The notes beneath the pieces were generated by a model. That model did no database searches and had not been told where the DNA came from. It was given only the letters and a program-made list of their open reading frames with translations. A program made the position numbers and the translations under genes. Below are positions 44,926 to 54,099 of a stretch of DNA of 64,000 nt, piece by piece (positions within the stretch are counted from its first letter, which is position 1; every line of letters begins with the position of its first letter). Source of the stretch: Sphingorhabdus sp. GTDB taxonomy: Bacteria > Pseudomonadota > Alphaproteobacteria > Sphingomonadales > Sphingomonadaceae. The stretch lies in NCBI GenBank assembly GCA_028279555.1, contig JANQNO010000002.1:416176-480175 (forward strand), written 5' to 3'.

Positions 44926-46272
44926 ATGCTCAGCAAGGAAGAAGCGCTCGATCACGCGCAGAATCTCGTAAATCAGGCCACAAAAGCCGGTGCCGATGCC
45001 GCCGATGCCGTCTATGCATGCGAAGCCTCGACCGAGGTGTCCGTGCGGCTTGGCAATCTGGAAGATGTTGCGCGCAGCGAGGGCGAGGAAATTGGCCTTC
45101 GCGTTTTCCTGGGGCCCAAATCCGCGACGATCAGCTCTTCCAGCATGAACCCGGCCATCCTGACCGATCTTGTGGGCCGCGCGCTCGATATGGCGCGCGA
45201 AGCGCCGGATGACGAGTATGCCGGACTGGCCCCCGAAAACATGCTGATGGGCGGTGATCTTCCCAATCTCGATATTGATGATGGCGGTGACCCTGATCCA
45301 GCCAGTTTGAAGCAACGCGCGCTCGAATGCGAGGATGCGGCCCGCGCGATTCCGGGCATCACCAACAGCGAAGGAGCGGGCGCGAGCGCTTCCAGGACGA
45401 TTTTCGGTCTCGCAACCAGCCACGGTTTTGCCGGCGCAAAATGCGCATCCGGCTATGGAATTTCGACGGCCGTGCTGGCCGGTGAGGGCGATCACAAGGA
45501 ACGCGACTATGACTATCGTTCGGCGCGGTATGAGAGCGATCTCGACGCACCGGCCATGGTGGGCAAGCGGGCCGGTGAACGCGCGGTCAGGCGGCTTAAT
45601 CCGCAAATGGTTAAAAGCGGCGCGATGCCTGTCGTGCTCGATCCGCGTGTGGGCGCTTCGCTGATCAGCCATCTGGTCGGCGCGATTGCCGGCGCTTCGA
45701 TAGCCCGGCGGACAAGCTTCCTGCTCGACGCGCTTGAAACGCAGCTTTTCGATGGCGGCTTGTCGATAATCGACGATCCGCACCGACCGCGCGGGCTGTC
45801 GAGCCGCGCCTTCGATGCCGAAGGATTGCCGACCGCGCGCCGCGCCGTCGTCGACAAGGGCATTCTGACGGGCTGGCTGATGGAAAGCGCATCGGCCCGC
45901 CAGTTGGGCCTGAAGCCCACTGGCCATGCCAGCCGGGGCGTGAGCGGAGCGCCGGGCGTTTCGGCCTCGAACCTGCATCTCGAAGGTGGCAGCGGCAGCG
46001 TCGATGAGCTGATTGCCGATATTGAGCAGGGCGTTTTCGTCCATGAACTTGCGGGGCAAGGCGTCAATATGGTCACTGGCGACTATAGCCGCGGCGCGGC
46101 TGGCCTGCGGATAGAAAATGGTGAAATCACCGAAGCTATCAGCGAGTTTACTATCGCCGGAAATCTGAAGGATATGTTCCGCAATATGCGCGGTGCAGGC
46201 GATCTGGAATTCATCTATGGCACCAATGTCCCGACTCTGCGGATTGACGGAATGACGGTCGCGGGTGAATAG
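44926..46272 (+). CDS. pmbA: TldD/PmbA family metallopeptidase subunit (PmbA)
   Basis: The non-catalytic partner in the TldD/TldE heterodimeric protease, which degrades unfolded peptides and matures RiPPs such as microcins. STEVSVRLGNLEDVARSEGE and the IGLRVFLG strand open it. GLSSRAFDAEGLPTARRAVV, GWLMESASARQLGLKPTGHA and NMVTGDYSRGAAGLRIENGE close it. It lacks the HExxxH zinc motif of TldD, as expected for PmbA. 448 aa. It overlaps the next gene by 8 bp. No tldD in the window. Confidence 0.93.
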   Translation: MLSKEEALDHAQNLVNQATKAGADAADAVYACEASTEVSVRLGNLEDVARSEGEEIGLRVFLGPKSATISSSSMNPAILTDLVGRALDMAREAPDDEYAGLAPENMLMGGDLPNLDIDDGGDPDPASLKQRALECEDAARAIPGITNSEGAGASASRTIFGLATSHGFAGAKCASGYGISTAVLAGEGDHKERDYDYRSARYESDLDAPAMVGKRAGERAVRRLNPQMVKSGAMPVVLDPRVGASLISHLVGAIAGASIARRTSFLLDALETQLFDGGLSIIDDPHRPRGLSSRAFDAEGLPTARRAVVDKGILTGWLMESASARQLGLKPTGHASRGVSGAPGVSASNLHLEGGSGSVDELIADIEQGVFVHELAGQGVNMVTGDYSRGAAGLRIENGEITEAISEFTIAGNLKDMFRNMRGAGDLEFIYGTNVPTLRIDGMTVAGE

Positions 46273-47074
46273 CCGGATCGAAAGCTCCAAACTGGAAGCA
46301 GCCGTCGAGGCAACGCGCGAAGCAGCGGCGCTTGCCTTTTCGAAATGGCGGCAGGATCGCGCGCCCGATGCCCGCGTCTGGGAGAAGCGCAAGGGCCACC
46401 CGGTTTGCGATGCCGATCTGGATGTGGATGCCCTTTTGAAACCGAAGCTGGCCGAAATCCTGCCCGAGGCTGGCTGGCTCTCGGAGGAAACCGCCGATGA
46501 TCCTGCGCGCCTTGATACCGAACTGGTCTGGCTGGTCGATCCGATCGATGGCACGCGTGATTATGTACGCGGGCGCAAGGGCTGGTGTGTTTCGGTGGCT
46601 TTGGCGCGCCGCGGGAAACCGGTTTTTGCGGTGATGGAAGCGCCGGCGACAGGGCAGCTTTGGTTAGCACAGGCCGGGCAAGGTGCAAGCTGCAACGGCC
46701 AGGCCATATCGGCGAGCCGGCGCAGCGCATTCAAGGGCGCGCGCGTGCCGGCCGATCCGCACAAGCTGCTTTCGGATATGCGCATCGTCAGGAAACCCAA
46801 CAGCATCGCGATGCGTATGGCGCTGATCGCATGCGACAAGGCCGACCTGGTGGCGACCTTGCGCTGGGGCCATGAATGGGACATCGCAGCGGCGCATCTG
46901 ATCGCCGAGGAAGCGGGTGCACGTGTGAGTGATGCGCAGGGCGACGATATTTTATACAACAAGCCCAAACCGCTCGATTTCGGCTTGATGTGCAGCGCGC
47001 CGGATATCCATGCGGAGGCTATAGGCTGGCTCAGCGAAAGGGCGGCCAAGATTTCAGCGGAAAATTCACCGTAG
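46265..47074 (+). CDS. Inositol-monophosphatase family protein (CysQ-like)
   Basis: A Mg-dependent phosphatase with EEETADDPARL-type Glu, the metal motif WLVDPIDGTRDYVRG and the second motif WGHEWDIAAAHLIAEEAGA. The family contains inositol monophosphatase, CysQ and histidinol-phosphatase types; residues visible do not decide among them. GTG 46265 overlaps the pmbA stop. 269 aa. Confidence 0.85.
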   Translation: MNSRIESSKLEAAVEATREAAALAFSKWRQDRAPDARVWEKRKGHPVCDADLDVDALLKPKLAEILPEAGWLSEETADDPARLDTELVWLVDPIDGTRDYVRGRKGWCVSVALARRGKPVFAVMEAPATGQLWLAQAGQGASCNGQAISASRRSAFKGARVPADPHKLLSDMRIVRKPNSIAMRMALIACDKADLVATLRWGHEWDIAAAHLIAEEAGARVSDAQGDDILYNKPKPLDFGLMCSAPDIHAEAIGWLSERAAKISAENSP

Positions 47075-47178
47075 TCCTGAGCAGCAGGCACAGTGTGCCT
47101 GCGCCCGTCGAAGGACGGCTCCAGGCCGTGAAGCGCCCTTCGACCTTCGCCAGCATAGCTGGCGGCTCAGGGCTTCGG
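47070..47178. repeat. Compound REP-like element between convergent genes
   Basis: Relative of the 42668 element. It has CACCGTAGTCCTGAGCAGCA at the left and GCGGCTCAGGGCTTCGGT at the right, with inner GGCACAGTGTGCC and GTCGAAGGACG/CGCCCTTCGAC. It lies between the convergent IMPase-family gene and crtB and could terminate both. Confidence 0.8.
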
Positions 47179-48123
47179 TTAACTATTGCTCCTCGGCCGG
47201 GTCCAAAGCCCCTCACGGCTCATATCGGGCGGATCGTTTTCGCGCGCCTGCCAGAAAGTCCTGGCCACCCAGGCAATCTTCGATCGTTTGCGCGTATGCA
47301 CGCGGTTGTCCCAGGCATGCCCCCCGATCGCGCGTACCTTGCGGGCAATGTCGCCATAGATACCCGCTGCAGACAGCACCGCCCAGCGGGCACGAAAAGG
47401 CAGCCGCTTTGCGCCGACGCGCGCCGATGCCTCATACCGCTCGCTTGCGTCGCAGAGCCTGCGGGCGAGGCGCACAAGCTTTTCACGGTTGTGCGGCTTC
47501 ATATGCTGGCCAGCCTCGATATCCGCGTCCGCCAGCCACTGCGCTGGCAGGTAGCAGCGGCCCGCCGCATCATCCTCCTCGATATCGCGCGCGATGTTGG
47601 CAAGCTGGAATGCCAGCCCCAGATCGCAGGCGCGGTCGATCGTATCGTCATCTTCGCGCGGGACGCCCATGATGATCGCCATCATCACGCCGACAGCGCC
47701 AGCCACATGGAAGCAATAGCGATAAAGATCATCTTCGCTGCTCGGACGCCAGTCGTCTGCATCGAGCGCAAAGCCCTCCATCACATCGTTGCACATCGAC
47801 TGTGTCAATCCGCATTCCGCCGCAACGATGCTGAGACAGTCGAATGCCGGAACCCCGGTGCGCACTCCCGACAGCGCCTTTTCGGTCAGCCGGCGCATGA
47901 TGATCAGCTCGGCTTGCGCATCGTAATCGGCGGCAAGTTCGCCGCCATGATCCTGCCCGTCGGCCATGTCATCGCATTTGCGGCACCAGGCATAGAGCAG
48001 CCAGACCCGCTCGCGGGTTTGGCGGTCGAACAGGCGTGAGGCGAAGGAAAAGCTCTTGGATCCGCGCGCGATGGACTGGCGGGCATATTTGACGAGGGCA
48101 GGGCGGTCCAACAGTTCAGACAC
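47179..48123 (-). CDS. crtB: Phytoene synthase
   Basis: Joins two geranylgeranyl-PP to phytoene. The squalene/phytoene synthase Asp-rich motifs are YAWCRKCDDMADG and LAFQLANIARDIEEDDAAGR. The conserved loops are HVAGAVGVMMAIIMG and RCYLPAQWLADADI. 314 aa, normal. It is last in the crt gene run, separated from the LOG gene by 124 bp with a palindromic repeat, so it may have its own promoter. Confidence 0.95.
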   Translation of the reverse strand: MSELLDRPALVKYARQSIARGSKSFSFASRLFDRQTRERVWLLYAWCRKCDDMADGQDHGGELAADYDAQAELIIMRRLTEKALSGVRTGVPAFDCLSIVAAECGLTQSMCNDVMEGFALDADDWRPSSEDDLYRYCFHVAGAVGVMMAIIMGVPREDDDTIDRACDLGLAFQLANIARDIEEDDAAGRCYLPAQWLADADIEAGQHMKPHNREKLVRLARRLCDASERYEASARVGAKRLPFRARWAVLSAAGIYGDIARKVRAIGGHAWDNRVHTRKRSKIAWVARTFWQARENDPPDMSREGLWTRPRSNS

Positions 48124-48125
48124 TA

Positions 48126-48221
48126 TGTCACCCCCGACTTGATCGGGGGTCCATGAACTGAGTCGGAATAGCGCCGAGGAAATGGCTGACCATGGATCCC
48201 CGCTTTCGCGGGGATGACAAT
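48126..48221. repeat. Two GC-rich hairpins upstream of crtB
   Basis: CCCCCGACTTGATCGGGGG (48131-48149) and GATCCCCGCTTTCGCGGGGA (about 48194-48213) are separate perfect-stem hairpins with TGGATCCCC/GGGGTCCATG-like flanks. This is a different repeat family from the TGTCGAA type. Confidence 0.8.
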
Positions 48222-48247
48222 TGAGGGACCGTTCAACATGAGGAAAG

Positions 48248-48829
48248 TCACAAATCCTCGGCTTTCATCTGGAATATGGTCTTATGCGGCTCATAGGCCT
48301 CCAGCTTGGCAAGCAGTCCATCGACGCTATCATCCACGACCAATATGCCGCGATGGGCTTCGCGGACGAAACCGACATCCGCCATATGGTCCTTGAAGGC
48401 GATGAGATGGTCGTAATATCCCGCGACATTCAAAATGCCGACGGGCTTGCTGTGATAGCCGAGCTGCGCCCAGCTGACCGCCTCCCACAATTCGTCCATT
48501 GTCCCGACGCCGCCGGGCAGATTGATGAAGCCGTCCGACAGGTCGGTAAAGGCCTGTTTGCGCTCATGCATATTCCTGACGATATGCAGTTCGCTGCAGC
48601 CGCGATGCGCTACTTCGGCACCGACCAGCGCTTCGGGGATGATACCGATCACCTTGCCGCCAGCCTCCAGCGCGGCATCGGCAACCGCGCCCATCAGGCC
48701 GAGCCGGCCGCCACCGTAAACGGTCGTGATTCCGCGCTCGGCCAGTGTTTGACCGACAAGCCGCGCGGCATCGATATAGGTTTGGTCCTCCGGCGTCGCC
48801 GAGCCGCAATAAACCGCCAGTGATTTCAC
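48248..48829 (-). CDS. LOG-family (TIGR00730) nucleotide phosphoribohydrolase
   Basis: A Rossmann-fold protein of the lysine-decarboxylase-like LOG family; plant LOG proteins release free cytokinins from nucleotides. Motifs are YCGSAT, TVYGGGRLGLMGAVADAAL, and PGGVGTMDELWEAVSWAQLG (the PGGxGTxxE catalytic motif). The GTG start at 48829 overlaps the crtI stop (GTGA). The upstream frame extends into crtI and is a shadow. Placement inside the carotenoid run is unusual; a functional link is unproven. Confidence 0.9.
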   Translation of the reverse strand: MKSLAVYCGSATPEDQTYIDAARLVGQTLAERGITTVYGGGRLGLMGAVADAALEAGGKVIGIIPEALVGAEVAHRGCSELHIVRNMHERKQAFTDLSDGFINLPGGVGTMDELWEAVSWAQLGYHSKPVGILNVAGYYDHLIAFKDHMADVGFVREAHRGILVVDDSVDGLLAKLEAYEPHKTIFQMKAEDL

Positions 48830-50319
48830 CCCATATCCCCGATCATCAATTCCGCCGTTGCCTTGGCGCTGCCGACAACCCCGGGAATGCCAGCGCCGGG
48901 ATGCGTTCCCGCGCCGACAAAATAGAGATTGCCGATCTTGTCGTCGCGGTTGTGTGTGCGGAACCAGGCGCTTTGCGTCAAGACCGGCTCGAGGCTGAAT
49001 GCACTGCCCAGATGCGCATTGAGATCGCTTCCAAAATCGGCGGGCGTATAATGGAATTTGGTGCGGATGCGGGAATGGATATCGGGGATCAGCCGCCGCT
49101 CGATCTCGCCCAAGATACGCTCTTCCAGAACCGGCCCGACCTCGTCCCAATCCACCGGCAGTTTTCCCAAATGCGCAACCGGCGCAAGCGCGTAGAAGGT
49201 CGAGCAGCCCTCCGGTGCCATCGACGGGTCGGTCACCGTGGGGTGATGCAGATAGAGCGAGAAATCCTCCGGCAGGACCCCATGCGTGTAAATATCGTCG
49301 AGCAGGCCCTTATAGCGCGGCCCGAAGAGGATCATGTGGTGCGGAATGCCCGGCCATGTTCCCTCGATCCCGAAATGCACGACGAAAAGAGATGGCGAGA
49401 ATTTCTTGCGGTTCAGGCTGCTGCTGGCCGCCTTGCCGCGCGGATGACCGGCCAGCAGGTCGCGGTAGCTATGCATGATGTCGGCATTGGTGGCGACTGC
49501 GTCCGCTTCCAGATGCAGGCCCGACTGCGTCGTCACGCCGCTCGTGCGCATGCCATCCATTTCGATCCCGCGGACGCCGTCACCGAGCACGAGCTTTCCG
49601 CCGATACGCTCGAAATGCGTCACCATCCCGGCGACAAGCCGGTTGGTTCCGCCGCGCGCAAACCAGACGCCGCCATCCTTTTCCAGCTTGTGGATGAGCG
49701 CATAGATCGCACTCGTCTTCATAGGGTTGCCGCCCACCAGCAGCGTGTGAAAGGAGAGCGCCTCGCGCAGTTTCTCATTCTCGACATAGCTCGAAACCAT
49801 CGAATAGACGCTGCGCCACGCCTGGTACTTTGCAAGCGCAGGCGCGGCCTTTATCATGCTGACAAAGTCGAGAAAGGCCTTGGTGCCGAGCTTCACATAG
49901 CCTTCGTCATGCACGCCCTGACTGTATTCCAGAAAGCGGTTATAGCCCTCGACATCATCGGGGTTCAGCTTCTCGATTTCCTTGCGCAGGCTCGCTTCGT
50001 CGTTGGAGTAATCAAAATTGGTCCCGTCGCTCCAGTTGAGCCGGTAAAAGGGCATGACGGGTTCGAGCGTGACATCCTGCGCCATGTCATGACCGGTCAG
50101 CTCCCACAGCTGCGTCAGGCAGGGCGGATCGGTGATGACGGTGGGCCCGCCATCGAAGATATGGCCGTCCTTCTCCCAATAATAGGCCCGCCCGCCCGGC
50201 TTGTCCCGCGCTTCGACAATCGTGGTGGCAATCCCTGCCGATTGCAGCCGGATGGCGAGTGCCAGCCCGCCAAAGCCTGCCCCTATTACAATTGCTTTTT
50301 TGCCGCGCCCAACGCTCAT
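48826..50319 (-). CDS. crtI: Phytoene desaturase (CrtI type)
   Basis: An FAD-dependent enzyme turning phytoene into lycopene or neurosporene. The dinucleotide motif is AIVIGAGFGGLALAIRLQSA, then KPGGRAYYWEKDGHIFDGGP, and the C-terminal carotenoid-oxidoreductase signature NLYFVGAGTHPGAGIPGVVG. 497 aa. It lies 9 bp downstream of crtY and overlaps the LOG gene, so it is part of one transcription unit. Confidence 0.96.
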   Translation of the reverse strand: MSVGRGKKAIVIGAGFGGLALAIRLQSAGIATTIVEARDKPGGRAYYWEKDGHIFDGGPTVITDPPCLTQLWELTGHDMAQDVTLEPVMPFYRLNWSDGTNFDYSNDEASLRKEIEKLNPDDVEGYNRFLEYSQGVHDEGYVKLGTKAFLDFVSMIKAAPALAKYQAWRSVYSMVSSYVENEKLREALSFHTLLVGGNPMKTSAIYALIHKLEKDGGVWFARGGTNRLVAGMVTHFERIGGKLVLGDGVRGIEMDGMRTSGVTTQSGLHLEADAVATNADIMHSYRDLLAGHPRGKAASSSLNRKKFSPSLFVVHFGIEGTWPGIPHHMILFGPRYKGLLDDIYTHGVLPEDFSLYLHHPTVTDPSMAPEGCSTFYALAPVAHLGKLPVDWDEVGPVLEERILGEIERRLIPDIHSRIRTKFHYTPADFGSDLNAHLGSAFSLEPVLTQSAWFRTHNRDDKIGNLYFVGAGTHPGAGIPGVVGSAKATAELMIGDMG

Positions 50320-50328
50320 TTTCTTCGT

Positions 50329-51495
50329 CTATTTCCTCAATGCGTTCAGGGCTCTGCCGACACCAATGGGCGGCTTGCCTGTCAATATTCTCGCCTTGTC
50401 GGCAACGCTCGTCTGCCCCGCATAGAAGCGTTTGATCAACCCGTCCGAAAGGGTGTAAAACCGCTCCAGCACCTTGTATCGCTCCTGCGGATCGGCACCG
50501 ATGAACAGCATCTTGTTGAGTTTGCGGTAAAAGGCCTGCTCCTGCCATAATTTCTCGGCCATGCGGCGCAATGTGACATTCAGCTTGTCGCCGTCGAGAT
50601 TGTCTATCCCGGCGATAAACACGGCCAGGCGCACCGCATCGGGCAATGAATAGCTGGTCACGCCGTGAAAGAAGCCGCCGCGCGCGCCGGCCTTGGCAAC
50701 GCGCCCCGACCCGGAAGCCCAGTAATTCTCAAGGTCCCCGCCCATTACCACAGGCAGCACGCCTTTCTCCTCGCGCAATATTCCATCGACCTTCCAGCCA
50801 TGGCTGTCCGCATATTCGGCGATCCGCTGCTTCATAACGCGCTCGTCCATCTCCGGCGTGTCGCTATAATAGGTGTCCTCGACAAAAAGCTTGTCCATCC
50901 CGAAGGGCAGCACATAGACGAAGCGATAGCCGTCATGCTGCGTCACTGTGGCATCCTTGATGATCGGCTTGGCCTGCTCATGCGGTTCGGAGAGTTGCAG
51001 CAGCTGCCCGGTAAATTTCTGCCAGCCGCATTCGAGATGCGTGAGATCGGCGCTGCCACGCGCATCGATCACACCGCCAGCGACGATGCGCTGCCCGCCT
51101 TTCAGCACCACAAGCCGCGGCGATAGCGATTTGACCTCCGCGCCGGTGAGCAGGCTCTCCGCAGGCAAAGTCTCGCGCAGCACGGCATCGAGCCGCTCGC
51201 TTTCGATCGTATAGTAGATATTGTCGAGCCGCCTTTGATGCGCGGGAAAGCGCACTTCATAGCCGGACCAGCCATAGGTGACGAGCGGCGCGGTCAGCCA
51301 GCGGTTGGCGGGCGCAATATCGGTTGCGAAGAAGCTCCAATAATGGTTGCCGCCAAAATGCGCCTCGCGTTCGATCAGCACGACTTTCAGCTCGGGCCGC
51401 AATTTGGCCAGCGCCAGCGCAATCAGCCCGCCCGAAAGCCCGCCGCCGACAATGGCGACATCGCATTTGATATTTTCAGGTGAAGCCGATGCCAT
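50329..51495 (-). CDS. crtY: Lycopene beta-cyclase (CrtY type)
   Basis: Cyclises lycopene to beta-carotene. It has an N-terminal FAD motif VAIVGGGLSGGLIALALAKL, then HYWSFFATDI and the family-typical FVYVLPFGMDKLFVEDTYYS region, with VLPVVMGGDLENYW later. 388 aa. First gene of the leftward crtY-crtI-LOG run. The 151 bp upstream (to 51646) show no further gene. Confidence 0.94.
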   Translation of the reverse strand: MASASPENIKCDVAIVGGGLSGGLIALALAKLRPELKVVLIEREAHFGGNHYWSFFATDIAPANRWLTAPLVTYGWSGYEVRFPAHQRRLDNIYYTIESERLDAVLRETLPAESLLTGAEVKSLSPRLVVLKGGQRIVAGGVIDARGSADLTHLECGWQKFTGQLLQLSEPHEQAKPIIKDATVTQHDGYRFVYVLPFGMDKLFVEDTYYSDTPEMDERVMKQRIAEYADSHGWKVDGILREEKGVLPVVMGGDLENYWASGSGRVAKAGARGGFFHGVTSYSLPDAVRLAVFIAGIDNLDGDKLNVTLRRMAEKLWQEQAFYRKLNKMLFIGADPQERYKVLERFYTLSDGLIKRFYAGQTSVADKARILTGKPPIGVGRALNALRK

Positions 51496-51646
51496 CGGCC
51501 CTCCCTAGCCGAGAGGAATCATGGGGGGAAGGGGCCTTTGCGGGGGGTAGCCCATTTAATTCAGCATTTTTGCTCTGTGGTCTCTATGTATCAATCTGAA
51601 TCAATCAGAATGCCCTTAAAGATACTGCAAATACGGACCTTATAAA

Positions 51647-51892
51647 CTAACACTCGATATTGGTTATGGCTCTCCAATACATTCGTTTGGTGGTTTCGTT
51701 CAGTTCGCAGCGATAGGGGTACTTTTTCCCGATGCGATTCACGTCTCCGGGAATGACCTGGCAAATCAGCGATCCTTCTGAATATCTTTTGTCATCGAAA
51801 AAGCAGAAGTTGTTTGGCTTGATTTGAGCTTGTGCTGCCTGTGTTGTAGCCAAAACACCCAAGGCAATGATGGCAGATTTGGACGATTTCAT
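51647..51892 (-). CDS. Exported small Cys protein, DUF1496-like (81 aa)
   Basis: Signal peptide SAIIALGVLATTQAAQAQ, then a mature part with four Cys: NFCFFDDKRYSEGSLICQVI, YPYRCELNE and a C-terminal Cys. The C-x-F/Y-x-D-x-x-YSEG pattern and following C...W resemble DUF1496 (YnjH-like) periplasmic proteins. ATG at 51892 is preceded by GGGAG on the gene strand. More AT-rich than its neighbours. Function unknown. Confidence 0.65.
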   Translation of the reverse strand: MKSSKSAIIALGVLATTQAAQAQIKPNNFCFFDDKRYSEGSLICQVIPGDVNRIGKKYPYRCELNETTKRMYWRAITNIEC

Positions 51893-52000
51893 GATATACT
51901 CCCTGCTAAATAGAATGTGTTATTTAGCTTCAAAAAATAGTGTTCCGCGTGATTTTGCTCACGCTCTTGCCTGCAAATCAAATGTCGTTATCCACACATC

Positions 52001-52741
52001 ATGACATCGACATTAGCCGCCATCCTGCTCTCGGCCATCACCATGACGTTGATCGTCGGCTTACGCTATCTGGCGACAAGCGGATTCTTCGCCTGGCTGA
52101 CGGGCAGGGTGAAACCGGGGCTTTATGCAAGGCTGGATGCGCAAATGCGGCGCGAGATCGGCTGGAGCCTGGCCAGCGCAGGCATTTACGGGATTCCGGC
52201 CGGCATCGTTGCCTGGGGCTGGCGCAACGAAGGCTGGAGTCTGATTTACACCGATATTGCCGCCTATCCGCTCTGGTACCTGCCGCTTTCGATTTTCCTC
52301 TATCTGTTCGCGCATGATACCTGGTTCTACTGGACGCACCGGCTGATGCACCGGCCCTGGTGGTTCAAACTGGCCCATGCGGTGCATCATGACAGCCGCC
52401 CGCCGACCGCCTGGGCCGCGATGTCCTTTCATCCCTGGGAAGCGCTGACCGGCGCGGTGGTCATCCCGGCGCTGGTGTTCCTGATCCCGATTCACGCAGG
52501 CGCTCTTTTGGCCGTATTGCTGATCATGACGGTGATGGGCATCACCAATCATATGGGCTGGGAGCTATTCCCGAGATTCATGGTTAACGGCTTGTTAGGA
52601 AATTTCCTGATAACTGCAACGCATCACCAGAAACATCACGATGTATATAGAGGCAACTATGGATTATATTTCAGATTTTGGGACAAAATGTGCGGCACCG
52701 ATATTGGCCTTGGCAGTTTTGGGGAGCGCAGTCGCGGCTAG
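52001..52741 (+). CDS. Sterol desaturase / fatty acid hydroxylase superfamily protein
   Basis: A di-iron membrane oxygenase of 246 aa. The histidine clusters are HDTWFYWTHRLMH, HAVHHDSRPPTAW and HHQKHHDVYRGNYGLYFRFW, with four membrane segments. Its position next to crt genes suggests, but does not prove, a carotenoid or lipid substrate; it is longer than typical CrtZ. The next gene starts inside it. Confidence 0.85.
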   Translation: MTSTLAAILLSAITMTLIVGLRYLATSGFFAWLTGRVKPGLYARLDAQMRREIGWSLASAGIYGIPAGIVAWGWRNEGWSLIYTDIAAYPLWYLPLSIFLYLFAHDTWFYWTHRLMHRPWWFKLAHAVHHDSRPPTAWAAMSFHPWEALTGAVVIPALVFLIPIHAGALLAVLLIMTVMGITNHMGWELFPRFMVNGLLGNFLITATHHQKHHDVYRGNYGLYFRFWDKMCGTDIGLGSFGERSRG

Positions 52742-53120
52742 CGCGACGACAGCGGCGGATGTAACCGTCAATGTCAGCAATCTGCGCAATACCAAGGGGC
52801 AGCTGATGGTCTGCCTGACCGCGAACCCCAAAGCCTTTCCCGATTGCCGCAAGGATGCCAATGCGAAGAAAAAGCTGGTCGCGGCGTCGACACGCAGCCT
52901 GAAATTTGCTGGGGTTGCGCCGGGCAAATATGCCGTTGCCATCGTTCATGACGAAAACCGCAACAACAAGATGGATCTCGCCATTTTCATGCCAAAGGAA
53001 GGTTTCGCCTTTTCGCGTAACCCCAAAATCGGCATGGGCGCGCCCAAATTCAAAAACGCGGCCTTTAGCGTTGCTTCCGGCAATGTGACGCAGAATGTCA
53101 GGATGAAGTATATTTTCTGA
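52659..53120 (+). CDS. DUF2141 exported protein
   Basis: 153 aa with a signal-like hydrophobic segment (APILALAVLGSAVAASATTA) and the DUF2141 beta-sandwich pattern: VNVSNLRNTKGQLMVCLTAN, FAGVAPGKYAVAIVHDENRN, MPKEGFAFSRNPKIGMGAPK. ATG 52659 (AGAGG at 52650-52654) gives an 83-bp overlap with the hydroxylase gene. An ATG at 52641 is an alternative with even more overlap. Function unknown. Confidence 0.85.
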   Translation: MDYISDFGTKCAAPILALAVLGSAVAASATTAADVTVNVSNLRNTKGQLMVCLTANPKAFPDCRKDANAKKKLVAASTRSLKFAGVAPGKYAVAIVHDENRNNKMDLAIFMPKEGFAFSRNPKIGMGAPKFKNAAFSVASGNVTQNVRMKYIF

Positions 53121-53122
53121 TC

Positions 53123-54025
53123 ATGCCATGTGACCTGCCAGCCGGAATACTGAAACATTTGCTGCTCGCAGCGTTTGCGCTTTCGCTTCCGGCAGCCGCA
53201 TTGGCACAGGAAGAGACCGGGCGTCCGGCGAGCGGACCGCCGCAAATCGATACCGAGAATGTCGTTTTCGACGAAAGCTGGGTCACCATCGGGATCGGCG
53301 CAGGGCTTTCACCCAGCTATGAAGGTTCGGACAATTACAACGTCTTTCCAGCGCCCATTATCTTGGGCAGAGTGGAAGGGTTCGATTTCGGTGCGCGCGG
53401 CCCGGGCCTTTATGTCGATGTGATTCGCGACGGTGATGATCGCGATAAAAAAACCAGGTTGATATTCGGGCCGCAATTTCGTGTCCGGCTGGACCGGGTG
53501 AACGATATCGACGATCCGATAGTCGACCTTCTGGGCGAACGCGACGCCGCGGTGGAGATAGGTTTCACATCGGGCATCGAATTCGGACAGCTATTGAATC
53601 CCTTCGACAATCTGACCCTCGGCCTCGATGCAGGCTGGGATATCGCCGGCGCACATGGCGGCCGGATCATCTCGCCCTCGATCGCCTATTCAACGCCGCT
53701 TTCGCGCGCTGCATTGGCACGCTTTTCCATCTCGGCCGATCATATCGACGATGACTATGCGGACTATTATTTCAGCATCGATGCCGCCGGAAGCCTGGCC
53801 AGTGGATTGCCGCAATTTGATGCAGATGCCGGCTTCAAGAGCGTAAGCAGCACGCTGCTTATGGGTTATGACCTGTCCGGCAATGCGCTCGATGGCGGCT
53901 TCGGCCTCTATCTTCTCGGCAGCTACAGCCGTCTGCTCGGCGATGCCAGGAATTCCCCTGTGACCAGCATCCGCGGAAGCGCGGATCAGTTTTTCGTCGC
54001 GGGCGGCGTCAGCTACACTTTTTAG
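53123..54025 (+). CDS. MipA/OmpV family outer-membrane protein
   Basis: Signal peptide LLLAAFALSLPAAALAQ, then a 12-strand-like barrel typical of MipA/OmpV: WVTIGIGAGLSPSYEGSDNY, NVFPAPIILGRVEGFDFGAR, and a C-terminal aromatic strand FFVAGGVSYTF ending in Phe. Members scaffold murein enzymes or act as porins. It starts 2 bp after the DUF2141 stop, forming a hydroxylase-DUF2141-MipA operon. Confidence 0.88.
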   Translation: MPCDLPAGILKHLLLAAFALSLPAAALAQEETGRPASGPPQIDTENVVFDESWVTIGIGAGLSPSYEGSDNYNVFPAPIILGRVEGFDFGARGPGLYVDVIRDGDDRDKKTRLIFGPQFRVRLDRVNDIDDPIVDLLGERDAAVEIGFTSGIEFGQLLNPFDNLTLGLDAGWDIAGAHGGRIISPSIAYSTPLSRAALARFSISADHIDDDYADYYFSIDAAGSLASGLPQFDADAGFKSVSSTLLMGYDLSGNALDGGFGLYLLGSYSRLLGDARNSPVTSIRGSADQFFVAGGVSYTF

Positions 54026-54099
54026 AAGCTGAAGCCGCGTCTGGGCGGGCTTTGCTGCGCAGCGAGCGCCATGCTATATGCCCTGTCGAGGAGAGCGAC

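Noticed and set aside
48745..50550. 601-aa open frame on the plus strand
   Set aside because: Antisense to crtI and crtY, which have unambiguous family motifs.
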